In this document: piece by piece, positions 24,516 through 38,849 of the stretch
How positions within the stretch are numbered: position 1 is the first letter of the stretch
How the letters are laid out: every line of letters starts with the position of its first letter
Source of the DNA: Epiperipatus broadwayi
Taxonomy: Eukaryota > Onychophora > Udeonychophora > Euonychophora > Peripatidae
NCBI GenBank assembly: GCA_028023455.1
Contig: JAQFVV010000560.1
Location: 232,501-296,500 of the forward strand
DNA: 64,000 bases
Direction of reading: 5' to 3'
Notes under the pieces: model-generated
Seen by the model: only the letters and a program-made list of their open reading frames with translations
What the model was told of the DNA's origin: nothing
Databases searched by the model: none
Position numbers and translations under genes: made by a program

Positions 24516-24964
24516 TTTTATTAGAAGTAAATTCAATTTATAGTTGGAAGAGCATTTATGGTAGTATATGGTCAGGAAATTGATGATGATGAGCATGATT
24601 CAGTATCTCATCATTATTTAATTACCTTTAATATTATGATGGATTAGCATTATGTTTTTGCTTCCAAATAATTGTTATATTTTTTCCAAAGATTAGGCAA
24701 GTGGTTAGATAATTAGACTGTTCAAAACATATCAAAAGGCTGAAAGGTGATTATTGTTGTTGATTGCTTTATAATAATAAATGATATATTATTACTTTTG
24801 TTTAATGCTTGGTGAAGTTGTCATCAGTCTTATTCTTTGTTACTCCTTGATGCTCATGTCATTTATATTACATTTTATATTCATACCTAATATGTTGTAT
24901 ATTATTACAAATGTTTATACAGTCATGTGATCATGTAACTTTTCATTGTATATCGTTACAATGG

Positions 24965-25026
<62 letters not shown>

Positions 25027-25939
25027 TATGATGGAATTGACATCCATTATGTTGTCTTTATAAAATACTTTAATAAAAATATAAATAAATATTATAGACA
25101 ACTATATTTGAATTAATAAATAATAATAAATCGTGTTTTGTACTACCCTCATAATCTTTGTCAACAAATACTTTGAAAAGTTAATGTTCCCATAATTCCA
25201 TAATCAACAAGTGAATTTCATAAGAAAAAATTACAATGATATATGTGGCATGTATTTTATGCATTTCCTACACTAAATAAATTAATAAATAACTCTAAAG
25301 ATAAAACCTCATTTATAAATAAAAATTGCATCATTTATAAATGAATATGTAGGTTTTGTAGTGTTTATATAGGGGAATTGAGATGTATTAAGGTGAAAAG
25401 AAATAAAGTCAACTTGCTGTTATTAAAAAGGATTCAAAATACAAAACAAACTTGCAAAGGCAATGAAAACATTTGAGCTTCTGTTTTTATGATGATAATA
25501 AATCATGTATATATGGTCTTAATTTCAATTATAATAATGTAAAAATATTGCAAAGTGAAAGAAATAATAACAAAATAAAAATAAAAGAAGCTATGCTAAT
25601 ATGTAAATACAAGAAGGATTTAATCAATAGGCAGGCAGCAAATGTTAAGATGGCAGAATCATGAGAGGTTTAAACATTCAACATATTAGTTGACAAAGAC
25701 TATGATGATAGTCAAAAGCATTCCTAATTGACCAATTATATTTTTTGTACTTTTCAAAAATTTTGATTACTGTATTTACTAATATTTAATTATAAGATTA
25801 CATATTGTGATGATTGCACATATTGTAATCACACATGTATATATTTAATATTAAGTAATATTAAATACTATATTTTTTTTGAAGACAGACAAATAATTAA
25901 AATAGTTAAAACCACTTAAGAAAGAAATGCATTAATTAT
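24516..25939. other. AT-rich DNA with (TA)n, no gene seen
   Basis: Contains a TA array of about 57 bp at 24968-25024. Short frames have no motif. Confidence 0.5.
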
Positions 25940-26062
25940 TGTAAATAATATTCATTAAGGCTGTAGCCTCAATCACATGCGTATAAAATGCGATAGTATG
26001 GACCTCTACAGGTCTTTATACGCATGTGATTGAGGCTACAGCCTTAATGAATATTATTTACA
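25940..26062. repeat. perfect hairpin: 48-bp inverted repeat, 27-nt loop
   Basis: Arms 25940-25987 and 26015-26062 are exact reverse complements over 48 bp, starting TGTAAATAATATTCATTAAG. The loop (25988-26014) itself contains GACCTCTACAGGTC, a second nested stem. The inner arm and loop resemble the left arm of the foldback at 5007-5149 (shared AGTATGGACCTCTA), so this may be a derivative of that element. As RNA it would form a continuous duplex of about 48 bp. Confidence 0.93.
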
Positions 26063-27471
26063 TAATGAATGTGCGTTTAAATAAATGTACAATTACAACT
26101 TTAAATTAATTATTGTAATGAAATAAAAGAGAGGGAAATGAAATAGAACAATATTCTTATCCTTTACCTTTTAAAGTTTATATTTTGAAAAATGGAAATA
26201 TTAAAGTTAGAAATATTAAAATCCAATATTAAGTTTATGATGAAAACATACAAATGAGATATAAATAAAATAAGAATCAAATGATTTAAAAAGAGTGAAT
26301 TTAGAAGTTTTAAATGAAAGTATAAGTAGAATTTAGAATGGGATAAAAGACAAAGAAATCTGCTTTTCAAAATACACATTTTGACTAAGTGAAAAATGTA
26401 TGTGAATGTGTGTATAAAGAAGGGGAAAATTTATTGTAGGTTTACATAAGAACAATGTTATTATAAAAAGGAACAGGAATGTAAAACCCATGTTATAAAA
26501 TATTATGTAATTAGAATTTAAGAAAAGATATTTTATGTAAACTGTAGAAGAAATTTTAAAGTTAAAGATGTGAGAAAAACCTACAACTTTCAAGGAACAA
26601 TAAATAAAAATCTGAAAGGACCTCTGGAGATAAAAAAGACATTAATTAATTTTTAGTTAACATGGAGACTTTAGGTGGGAGTGCTTGAATTGAGAATAAA
26701 TAGAGTATTAGACTTTTGAGGAGAGCAGACATTAAAAAACAAGAAAACTGAGTAAAAGATATCTTTGATTATTACTGAACAAAATTTGAATGGATATGAG
26801 ACAAATCAACTATATGAGTGAATCTTCAAGAATGTGTGAGTAAGGGCCATCATGGTTGCTGGTTCATCCAAAGCCACAGTGCTCATATGGTCACCTCACC
26901 ATGAAACAACTGTCAGTGTAGCACATGCATTCATATATAGGTCAATCTAGATGCAGTGTTGAGAAGAGATTGAGGGAGCTAGAATTGTTACATAAGAGTG
27001 TAAAAAATAAAAATAATGGTGATTTAATATCTCCTTCAGTTTTTTTTGATCATGAATAAACTCGTAAATATAAATTTTAATTTGATTTTGAAAATGTGAA
27101 AATTATTCATAAAGAGAGAAACCATAGTAAAAGAAAAATTAAAGTGGCAATTTAAATGCATTTAATGAATTCACAAGCTGCTAACATTAAAATACGAGAT
27201 TCATGAAATTTGAATTGATGATGTTTGCTTCTGCTTTCGGTTTTGGATTTAATAGCAATTGAGGCAGGTTTAAGGAATTAACTGAAAGTACTTCTGTGGA
27301 TTTAAGTATTGTTTGTAATAATTTGTAAACCGTTAAATTTATTATTTCAATTATATATATATATATTGAATCGGATAGTAGTCATTTATAAATATCTATA
27401 TATATAAATATGTATATATTAACTTTATGTGTTTATTATATTTGAAAGCATAAAGTTTAAATGAATCTTTC

Positions 27472-27515
<44 letters not shown>

Positions 27516-27572
27516 TATATATGTATATATATATATGTATATATATATATATAAGTATAGTATATATATGAA

Positions 27573-27609
<37 letters not shown>

Positions 27610-30600
27610 GATTTTGAAAACAGTTTTCTTTCACTGCTTGTCTTTAATGTATTTAATTAAAACAAACAAGCTTGTTAATGACATTGCTGTCTTTTATTTT
27701 AGTCCTTTTAAAATTTATTGTAAAAATGAAGATTTAATTTTGAGTTGTTGTTTTAGTTGAAAATAATCCATGATTGAAATTCCTATAATTAGATTGAGTG
27801 GGAAATTAAGATTGGCTCTGCCTTCATGGGTAGAATTTGACAAGGATAGTTTACATGGGAAATTGATGGGGGTATAAATAACTCCAAAAATTTCATGAAT
27901 TATTCTAAAAAGCCTTGATTAAGTAAGTACTTCAACAAAATGATTGGTTTCCCTTCATATATTCATTCTGATTAACCTCATTCAACATTCACATCGTTAG
28001 ACTTTTGGACATTTAATTTCTTTAAAAGCAAAATTTGCAGTTATTAAAACAAATTTGCTTTCTCGAAGATGCCAAAATATACAACTATATGTTTTATAAC
28101 CAAAAATATGTGTTGCCAGCTTAACTCTAAAAAAGACTGACCCACACCTGCTGACTCCCCTTCAGTTATGCCATGAATGTCTGAAATATACAGGACCCCA
28201 TACCTCTATTTTGCCATTTTCAAAATACCTGAAAGATGAACTAATATAAAAGTGTGCACTCCTTGCAAATATGTGAACTTTGTTTTACCATAAGATAAAT
28301 ATTTACTTTTATTCTTGTCAGGGTAAAGTCTTTCAGTTAAATCTCCACTCAGTCTATTAACTTTGTAGTCTCTATAGTTATTTAACCTCCTAGTTATTAT
28401 TTGTAATTTTTGTATTTTGTAGTGTGTCTTTGAATATTAGTTTTAATATTCCAAGTTTGCTTTCAATTTTGTTTATTGTAAAGTGCTGAGAGAGTGTATA
28501 TTTTTATATGTTTAATACATTTTTAATTATATGTCTAACTATTTATAAATGCTTTGGCAGTTTTCTTAACTTTTATATGCGCACTTGGCCTTAGTTCTTA
28601 TCATAAAATAATAAATTTTAAATGCATGTAGTTTTTGTTTCTTGCAAACCTCAATTCTTTTAGCTGGTGGTTTATCATATTTATTGTTCTGGTTTTCTGA
28701 AAGTAGAGATTTCTTTCTAGATTACATAAGATCGTAATCATATATTTTTGTTGTTGTCTTTTATGTGAAATTAATCACATTTCTTAAAACACAGTATTAT
28801 ACACAGCAGTTCTGCGGCATTATAACATCACTAGTTAGAAAGCTACTGATTGATCATCTGCACTGGTTTCATTGATTTCCTACAAGACTGTAACTGTTTT
28901 CATATGTCTGAATCGGGAAACTAGAGGTGCTATTTTTTGTTGTAATTTTATAAATTGACTGCAGGAAGATATTATCTAATCCATTTTCTTTAAAATTTAT
29001 ATGAGAGAATTTTGCTGCCAATGCATTTTTTGTTTTCATGTTTGCTGTACTCATGTACACTCTCTGTTAAATATGTGTATTCAAATCTAAGACACTTTTG
29101 TATTCATGGCTAAATTTATTTATTCTACTGTCCAAATTTTAAATGAAATTTCCAAATTGTTTAACCTTTTAATAAAAATTTCAAATTGTTTAAACTTATT
29201 TGGCTGATGTTTGTCTTAAAGATTGTATTTCTCAATTGTCTAAACATTACATAATATTTCTTGTTTCTCCCTGAGTTTAGTTGGTGTAAACCATCATTAT
29301 CATCCATTTGCATCTCAGTAAATAATTTTTCCAGATACTTAAAGAGCTGATGGCTTTCCCTGTGATCAGGATGAATTGAGTGTTCATTACAATATATATA
29401 GTAACTTCTCCTTCCTCCACCTCCAAGCTATTTCTACACCTTCTGCACACACTCTCCATCTGCAGAGGCTGTATAGCCTCAGAATTGATGGTGGTCAGAC
29501 ATGTTATGACATGCCAGGGTGCCAAACTGCAACTCTAATGAAGACTTTCTATATTACTTTAGTATCTCTTACAAATCGACCTAATTATCTATGTTACTAT
29601 TTAATGAATGGGGTAAACAAATAAAATTTCTAGTGAATAAACACTGAGAGTGATATAAAATTCATAATAACGTAGCAACTTATTAAATCTATTGGAGAAG
29701 AGGAGAGTATCCACACTGTACACTAAATACCTCAGCACATTCCACATCCATCCCTTATCAAAATCACAATTAAAATTTGAGTAAATTTAAATTATTTTTT
29801 TAACCATCATCATTATTAAAGTCCACATTTCTACCATACTCTCAATCATACTTGAGTTTTGCGAATATTTGTAAACAATAATTAGAAACTTTTTTTTTGC
29901 TTTACTTTCTTATTAATTTCCATTTACAAATTCTTCACTACTCTATGATGATCTCATTTCAGAGCTTCAGAATAGCAATGTGTGAAAAATTATATACAGA
30001 TAAGAAATTATTTATGATTAATGAATACTTTTCCAGTAATTACCATTACTGTTGTCATAGTATTGTCAAGTCAACGTTGATTTCCTCTATTTCTTAATAC
30101 ACCTATGTCTCATTTTATGCAGATTATTTTAATGCGATTTTGAAGTTATGCGATTCATGTTTCTTTTTGATATCTTTCATATATCACTATATTTATTAGA
30201 TATGAATAAATTTAAATTATTAATAACTTATTTTGACTTGAAATACATTTTTATTTCAAAAATATAAAGTTATATTAGCAGCTAACATGAATATGGCCTG
30301 AAGCTGTATGTAAATAACCTATTTATACTAATGAGTAAATAATAATTATATTTATACTTTCATATAAAAATATCACAATAAATATTTAAAAAATTTAAGC
30401 TTTTAAAATGTATTTTGTTATATATAACAGAAATAAATAATGTTTTAGATTTTTAAAATAAAAAAATGAAGATTTTATAAACGGAAAATAATCTTTCTAA
30501 TGATAATGTATAATCTTTTTTTATTACAATCTCATTTTTTAAGTATAGAAACAGAAAGCCATTAACATAACACAAGACTGAAAATGGTGCTAGTTGTACA

Positions 30601-30613
30601 TCATATCATGAAT
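26063..30613. other. AT-rich DNA, no gene seen
   Basis: A 4.5 kb stretch without recognisable coding sequence. It holds clustered (TA)n arrays at about 27354-27606, which include GTATATAT and ACTATATATGTATATAT variants. A less AT-rich island at about 26830-26960 and another at 28130-28260 could be fragments of unknown repeats. Short frames (for example 29277-29624 on both strands) have no motif. Confidence 0.5.
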
Positions 30614-30676
30614 AAAAATAAAGTGGCTAACAGGTTTCTCTAAACATAATTGCTGAGAAATTCTTGACTTCGTTTA
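30614..30676 (+). repeat. isolated 62-bp LINE-type 3' end
   Basis: Matches 52631-52692 with about six substitutions in 62 bases; shared strings are AAAATAAAGTGGCTAACAGG and CATAATTGCTGAGA. The other copy directly follows a LINE C-terminal coding relic, so this piece is probably the conserved 3' terminus of that LINE, or of a SINE that borrowed it. Confidence 0.7.
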
Positions 30677-33300
30677 TCACATAGACTCTGAATTCTTACT
30701 AGTTTACAATCATATGCTATTGGTAATAATTGAAATATGTATTAAAATGTAAAATTAAATACTGTAGTTAATAAAATAGTAAAAAAAGTTTGTCTTGTAT
30801 TATTTTTTTTAAATATTTGAAATTTTTTATCAGTTATACTTTATTTGTTAATTTTTTTAATGCGAATTTTAAAGTAATCTTTTCTTGTTGCTTTGCTTTT
30901 ATGTAAATTCTGAAAATTAGAGCACCTATTCCCCATTTTTCAAGGTAAGTTAAGTCTATTTCTGTGTGATTTTTTTAATGTGGGTTTTCTGTGGAATTTA
31001 TCTACCACATAAAACAAGACCCAGGCGTACTTAAATAAAATTTCAATTATAAATATTTGCTTGTAAAACAACTTAAAAAATTTGAGAATTAAAAATTTTA
31101 CTAATAAACATTACATTGGAAAGTACTTGAATATGGAATGGAAAAAAAAGTATGCCCATTCCAATCATTCAATCTCACATGAGAACCTTATTGCATAACA
31201 TAACTTTAATTTTAAGATTGCTAAATTTATTTGGTTATAAGCCAAATACTAATTAGCTGAGTTTGCAGTGTTTAAAGTATTTTTTTTTTCATTTAATTTT
31301 ATAATGAATGCTTTCTAGGAATCTTAAATATAATAAATTAATCTCTCAAGTACTTAATAACAATTCAGTTATAAGTAATTAAAATATAATTAAATTTAAA
31401 TATTAGTGGAATGATGTATGATTATGATTGGATTTCTGGAATTTGTAGAATCCACAAAACATTGAGACACATACAGGGCTTTTGTATTGAAACAATAATA
31501 TATGCCCTGATAATCTTACTTTCAACTCTTACCTATGCTCATACACTATTTCAAATCCTAAAGTTATCATAGTGTGTGTGTACTATGTATATACACTGAA
31601 ATTCCACCTTATTTAGACTTCTAATGGGGTACCCATGTGTTTTATTGTAATTCAAATTTCTTTAATGGTTTTGTTTTCAAACGATCAAAAATATATACAT
31701 AATTATTTTAAAAGTAGGTCACATATTTTCATCAACCCACATATACTGCGATACAATTTTAGGAGTTATGTAAATATTTTGTTGTTTATATATTGTTTTC
31801 TTTAAATCTGTTTATATAAGGATATTACATTTGTTATATTTATTTTCCTTTAATTTTAAAAAAAAATCAATGGTAAATAGATTTTAAACATTAAAATTTA
31901 AAAAAAAGTTGTAAATAAATTTTGTATTTTAGATTTTAAAATCATGCCATTTTCTTTTTAAAATCAATGAGGTTGGCAAAAGAGAACAATAGTGGCTAAT
32001 TTTAACCTGCTTACACCAGTTTCACTAGTAGGTTTTCTATTAAGATTAAGACAACAGTTTTAACAAGAAAATTTGATTAAATTAATTGGATCAGAATATC
32101 TAGGAATGTGTGTATAACCAAATTTAATTATAAAGTTCATTACTTCATTTTTTGATTTAATTTATAATTTTAGTTAATGGATTTTATCACAGCAGGACTA
32201 GATAATTGTATAATTAGGGAGTATATAAATAGGGCTGATTATTGTGATAACATTATTATTCTGATTATTCTGAGTTTATTCTGATTATTCTGATATAATT
32301 TTATTCTAAGAACATTCTGATATTATTCTGATTCTGATTGCTTTTCTTGTTTGTATCTTATCTGACAACTGCTTACTTTGTTGGTTTGACTTAACAAGCT
32401 TCAGCTAAATGCTTTGGTTAAAGTTTGAGTTTTAATTTTAAAGACTTTCTAAAAATAAAATAAATGAACAAAAGAGAAGAATGTATTTGGAAGCTATTTG
32501 GCATTTCTAGGTGACTTCATAAAACTGCAGCTAAGTTAAAATTGAAGTTGGTCAAAAGAAATCACCTAAACGAAGCCTCGATGGAAAGCAAACTTTATCA
32601 AGTAATTTTTATGGGATAATGTGAAGTGTAGTGTTTTTCCTCAGGAATGGTTTCCTTGCTGTCCATAATTCACCATCTTATGTCTTGTCATTGTACCATC
32701 AAATGCCTGACTGAATCATCTCAAATAATGCTGCTCATGATATCTACATATTGAATGCTGCTGGTACCCAAGAAATATATAAACTGAAAGAAGTAATTAA
32801 AGTTGCTCAAGAACTCCATTTAAAGTTTTGGAAGTGCTCACAGACTGATCTTTCAAAGTAAGGTAATAATAAATCTTTCAAGCTATAGCTCTCTTTTATG
32901 GTCTTTTATATTTTTTATATTTTTTTAATTCTTTCTTTTAATGGATATTAAACTTCTACATGAGTTACATTTTCCTTTATGTATATGTATAATGTTTATT
33001 TTAATTTCTCATTATAATGTAAAATATTTTAGTTAATACCTTCAGGCAGGTGTGAGTTATGTAGGGAAGTTCTATAAATGATTGGTTGCCATTAATTAAT
33101 TAAATCATAAACACACATACCCTTTCTATTTATTAAATTAAATGATATCAAATATTTATTTAATGTGTTACATAAAGTATTTTAAAATAGTTATGTTTGT
33201 TTAGATAAGTTTCATTGAGATTATAATGGATATTAGAATAATAAATTTAGAAGAGAACACAATTCTGTCCTTTAATGAACAACCATTTTACTAAATATAT
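30677..33300. other. AT-rich DNA with a TTCTGAT-type repeat, no gene seen
   Basis: At about 32263-32335 there are about eight imperfect copies of ATTCTGAT/ATTCTGA. No coding sequence was recognised. A somewhat less AT-rich part at 32480-32860 has no readable motif. Confidence 0.5.
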
Positions 33301-33975
33301 TGTACCACCCGCCTTCTTTCTTTAAGTTTAAAAAATATAAATAAATCTTTTTTACATAATTATTTTTCCATTTTAACTCTCATTGTCCTTGAAGGCTTCA
33401 GGTCTGTCAGGTGGATATACTAATAGCATTTATAGACAGCTATTAATAATATCAACACTGTTCTACCAAATTATAACACTGGCCATGCTGGCACTTTATT
33501 TTTTTTTTAAAAATCATTTAGGTGCCAGTCAATTACAGTATAATTAACATACTAGCTCAACCAGCAACAAAGTTGGTACCTGCCCTTTAAATCAGCTCAT
33601 CAGATTGTAGCTACTCAAAATTCTACACCCATATTATAAACTTCCATTTCTCAATTTCAATGTCATAGTTATTTACTTATTAAAACATTGGCATTATGCA
33701 AAATCTATTGCCTAACATTTTCCTTTTCTTTTAAGATTTTCTCAAATCACTAATGATAATGAAACATTTCTATACCTCACTTTCTTTCTTTAACATCTCA
33801 TTCATGTCCCATAATAGAAATGCATACATACATTTTTGTAATACATTAAATATTTAATACATATTACCCTATACATTTAAATAATACAAGTAGGAATAAA
33901 AGCATATTTAATTAAAATACACACACCGCCTAATGAGATTTGATTGTAACCATCTGATTATAAAAGCTAATATAC

Positions 33976-34241
<266 letters not shown>

Positions 34242-34663
34242 CAAGAAATTATTAGTTCATAAATTTCAAAAGTTTTATCAACTGGTTTTTAATGGCTATA
34301 ATTAAAAGTTTGAAGATAAAGGAAAATAAAATGATTTTACCTTGGATTTAAACACAGTAATATGCACAATAGGGAAATGTAGCTTCTGTTGATTCTGTTG
34401 CTCCAATCTATTGATAATGATTTCTCATAGGTTTTTTTATTTTTTATTAGTGATGACATATGAACTATTCTAGATATGGACACTCTGTTGATTGTCAAGT
34501 TCAAATGAACATTTTCTTCTTTGAAATAACTGCAGGTGTATTGCAGTGAAGATTCAGGCTGGCTGCACAATTTGATGCAATCAGCAATGCATTTTTTATC
34601 TAATAGGGTCAACTTCATCTTATTTGATTAAATATTTTCAATATAATATAATAATATATTCTG

Positions 34664-34832
<169 letters not shown>

Positions 34833-35464
34833 TTTAAACAAGGAACCAGCTCTCCCTTATAAATCCAGTGTTTCCTTAGCTTAGGATCCATCAGACATAC
34901 TACTGCACTCCTATTGGGTTTCTGTTCCTTTGTTTTAGTGTATAAGATTCCTTCCAATAGTTTATATTTTAATTAAATAGTATTAATTAATCCTTTATTT
35001 GTGACCTATCACTATCTGTTGCAATTATATTTTCCTTTGTTTTGTTTTTAGTTTTTAATTCTTTTATTTGCATTAGCTTTCAATTGTATTATTTTGAGAA
35101 ATTTTTTTTTACCATTTCTTGTATATGCACACATTCTGTTATTTTAATATTATAAGACAAGAATGAAGCTATTTACACCATAAATAAATAATTCTATTTA
35201 TATTATAAATTAATAAAAATAATGAAAAAAAATGTAATCACTTTCCTTTATCTATTCTTTATTTCTGCAATCTATTCCCCTGCTTTCAATCAATTATATC
35301 AATAAAAACCCCACCCCTTGTCATCCTTTTCTTTCTCTAAAAAAATTTAAACTTCTATTTCTTTGACATAAATATACATTTTATTTGTAAAACTCTCTTT
35401 TTAAACAAATCTCTTTCAACAAATTTATGCATGATAAATACCATGTAACAACTGTGTTTGTACA

Positions 35465-35485
35465 TCTTCTCTGCCCTCCCCCCTT
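35465..35485 (-). promoter_or_regulatory. Gypsy-2 polypurine tract
   Basis: On the minus strand it reads AAGGGGGGAGGGCAGAGAAGA immediately before the LTR start TGTACA. It serves as the primer for plus-strand DNA synthesis. Confidence 0.85.
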
Positions 35486-35699
35486 GATAGTAAAATGTCA
35501 TTCTGAGCATTTTAGCTTTAATTTCCAAAATTAATAAAATAATACAAAATCCTGTTACTTTATTATAATCGTGATCTGTTACTTGCTAAACTTTATCTAT
35601 ATTTTTTTATTAATTGTAGCAATTGAGTACTGAATGTTCCCTCTTTTTTAGTCCTCTGAGCTGTCTCAAATGCATTTGTCCCATATTCTCATATGATTT

Positions 35700-36700
35700 T
35701 ATATGGCCCATCATATATTGGTTGAAACTTTTTATATATTCCTTTCTCTGGATGGCTTACTGGGTTTAGCCTCACCATGACTTCATCCCCCTACTTAATC
35801 ACATATCTGACTCACCCTTGTTTCTTTTGTCTTATATTTTCCATCCACTTTGTCTGCATCTTTTTTTGTTAATGTATTGCATCCTGATTGGTAAAATGGT
35901 TTTAAATGGGTATAAAATATTTTTGCTATGGTGTAGTCTGATAGGTTCAAACTGTAATGATTTTTTCTTTGACCAATTTATCATGCTGGTGACACTTGTT
36001 GCTTTTCTTACCCATTTTCAATTATCATTCTGTTGGTACACACAATTAAGTATCCTAACTCTCTCATGATACATTTGCAGTGATTGGACTGCACATTGTG
36101 AATCAAAGTGAGGACATGTCTTATTTTATGATGTTCTATCCATTTTTTTTCCATTCTCCAGACAAAAAGGGTGTTCCATGGTTTGATATTATTTTCTTTG
36201 GAATTCTGACATCTTGAAAATTTTGCTGTTTCAGTACTCATATAGTCTGTAAAGCATTAGCCAGAGTCACCGGAAATAGAGCCATGAATTTGGAAAAGAC
36301 ATCATAAGCCATGATGAGATATTTCTTTCTATTAAACTTGGGTACAGGTCCATAGAAATCTATTGTCAACAAACTGTTGGGCTGATATGCATATATGTGT
36401 CTCAATTGCCCCAAGCTTGATGTGCTAGAGGGCTTGGTTTTTGCCCATATGGTATATCCCTCCATGGCATTTAGGATACTCTTATACATTTCTGGTCAAC
36501 AAAATCAATGGCCTATCCATTCTGCAGTATTGCTTGCACCAGAATGTCCATATCTTTTATGTATGCAAATAATTACCTGTTCTGGTATGGCCATTGAAGA
36601 ACAATTCGTGCATTTTCATTTTCTTTCATCTTGCAATGCAAAAGTCCTCCCTTTAAACAGTATCATTTTCTCTCCTTCTATAATGAACTGTTTATAGGCC
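35700..36700 (-). pseudogene. Gypsy-2 integrase (degraded; catalytic residues changed)
   Basis: Read on the minus strand. The N-terminal zinc region has KRYGHSGASN at about 36540. The core has LLTIDFYGPVP (first Asp, in 36238-36489) and then IISNHGTPFLSGEW, where the second catalytic Asp is Asn (codon at 36181-36183). IRHVLTLIHNVQSNHCKCIM then RELG follows; Lys (codon 36074-36076) occupies the usual catalytic Glu position. The C-terminal part continues to about 35700 with LQFEPIRLHHSK. A frame change lies near 36240. Confidence 0.85.
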
Positions 36701-37300
36701 AATTTATAGGTTGGTGGTGTAAATACCATATTATTTGTTTACAATATGCATACTCCTCTTACAGCTTTTTTTAATTTTTGTAAACTATGTTCTATGTCTT
36801 CACCTTCATGTAATTCAGCAGTTGCTATATATGTGTTATTACAATTCAGATGTTGTTGCTTTTGTTCTATTGGGTAGCCAATTAAAGTGACTGTCGTCAT
36901 ATTGTTTTTGCCTCAGCAGTACTATATTCTATAATCAAATTCTTGTAAGAATAAATTTTATCAAATCAGACTACTATTTGTGAGAAAACTGTGATTGAGG
37001 TACTCAACACTCCTGTTATCAGTCATCACTATCACCTGTGATCCTATTAAGTTTTGCCTAAATATTTTAAAGTATCACACAATCACTAATTCCTCTCTTT
37101 TGTTTATTGTATAATTCTTTTCTGGCCTGTTAAATGTGCAGATCACAATGAAAAGAACCCTGCCTCTAATCATCCTGTACCTGAGACAATGTGGCCCCTA
37201 ATCCAATTTCACTGCTATATGTTTGCACCATAAACAGCTTACCAAAATCTGGTTATGACAGCATGACCTCTCTTAGGAAACTTTTTTACACTTTCAAAGC
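36701..37300 (-). pseudogene. Gypsy-2 RNase H and connection (degraded)
   Basis: On the minus strand, pieces read INKREELVIV, QVIVMTDNRSVEYL and FDYRIQYCCGKNN, matching the end of RNase H and the GKxN spacer that precedes the integrase. Several stops and frame changes. Confidence 0.75.
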
Positions 37301-38110
37301 TGCACTAATGTTGCTCTTCCCATGCCCATGTTTTCTCCTTCCTTAGTAGTTGTAACAGGTGCTTCATGTCTGAGGGAATTTTTTTTATAAAACCAAGAGA
37401 AAAAAATGCACAATCCAAAGAAAAATTTAATGTCTGTTTTTTTTGTTGGTCCTGTAAAATCTTGTATTGCTTGGAACTTCTCTGGATTTGGAGATATTCA
37501 TTGCTCACTAATAATATGTCCTAAGAATCTTACCTCCGGGGTCATTAAATGGCCTTTGCCCAAATTTATTTTTATTCCCTTATTTTTACATTCACAAAAC
37601 AGCTGCTTCAAATGTTGAAAGTGCTCTTCCATACTTTGTGAGGCTACAATTACATCTTCTACATACATCATAATCAAGCCCTTGTTTTATTCTGACAATA
37701 CATGGTCAAGGCATTGTATAAGTTCTGACCCACTGTTTTTTAAACCAAAAGAAATTCAGTTCAAACTATATGCTTGTGCATTATAGCAGAAATTGGTGCA
37801 TTTCCAGTCCTTGCAATGCAGTATGATCTACCAGTATCTGGCCATTAAATCAAAAAGTTGAGAATATTTTTATGGAAATTTCATTAGTAATTCACTTGTA
37901 GGTGGTGGGGCATTGGTGTCTAATACTTTTATTATATTCAGACCCATCTTTTTTCTTTAGGGCTACTATTGAGTTATTGTATGGAGAGGAGCACTTAGAA
38001 ATAATTCCCCATTTAGTTATTCTGCCACTGTACTTCTGTATTGATGTGGTATGAGATTTGCTTATGCTTGATATGGTTGATCTTTTACAAGCCAAATACT
38101 ATGCTAATCT
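37301..38110 (-). pseudogene. Gypsy-2 reverse transcriptase (degraded; YVED active site)
   Basis: On the minus strand the fingers read ITKWGIISKCSSPYNNSIVA (38095-37892) and the palm has SFGLKNSGSE. The active site is MMYVEDVIVAS (37668-37636), so the first Asp of the usual YxDD box is Glu. The thumb reads EVRFLGHIISEQ and FFFGLCIFFSWFY. Multiple stops. Confidence 0.88.
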
Positions 38111-38387
38111 CCCTCAATAACACCTGGGGTTTATGAAATTATTCTCTCATATGTATCCAATAACTCCTTCAACCATTCCTTTTCCTTACTTCCACCACAT
38201 CCACCTTCCATTGCTTTTTTCTCTATTCCTATCACTGCACTTTCTGCATCATGCTCCATATTATCATCATTTGCCTTTCAGACTTCAAATGGAATTTCTG
38301 CCTTGTTGATCCTCACCTGACGATGTTCATATTTTAACATGCAATCTGCTTTGCACATAAAGTCTGACCCCAAAATGGCATCATGTA

Positions 38388-38843
38388 TTAGTCCTTCAAG
38401 GATTCCTTTCCTGCTATACTCATACTCACCCATGATTGTTCCAATGCCAGCTCAGCTCCTTTACCATTCACCAACATTATGTAAAAATGATTTAACAGTA
38501 AGGTTTTAATTTTTATATTGCTCTGACACATCTCATTAAAGGTTTGCTGTGAAATTATGGATACCTGACATCCTGCTTTGAGCAGTATGCTAACCACTGT
38601 TCCTTCAATACTTATTTCTATTTTAGGACAGGACTGAGGTGCCATTGTCAGCTCCTCCCTTTCCTTATTTTGTACTAAGTTTGCTACTTGTACATGAGTA
38701 TCCTCAGCATTATCTTTGTTACTCTGACTTTCTTCATGCTGTCTAGAACTATCTAGTGCCATGAGTATCTCTGTGGTTTGTTCTACTGAATGATTCTCCA
38801 TTATGATCATTTGAATGTTTTCTGGAAAACTCCACCTTTCCAA
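38388..38843 (-). pseudogene. Gypsy-2 protease region
   Basis: A 151-codon open frame on the minus strand. Near residue 90 it reads ISIEGTVVSILLKAGCQVSI, which aligns with the retropepsin segment usually holding the Asp-(Ser/Thr)-Gly triad. Here the Asp is Lys (KAG), so the enzyme would be inactive. The preceding ~85 residues (Gln/Glu-rich, HVQVANLVQ) are probably the end of gag. Confidence 0.75.
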
Positions 38844-38849
38844 ACACAG

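Noticed and set aside
26830-26960. tRNA-derived SINE head
   Set aside because: A GGTTCATCC string resembles a B box, but no A box at the right distance and no second copy could be found.
29277-29624. Overlapping 82-codon frames on both strands
   Set aside because: No motif, no conserved context, and both strands open over the same bases; probably chance.
36395-36697. 100-codon plus-strand frame
   Set aside because: Antisense shadow of the Gypsy-2 integrase.
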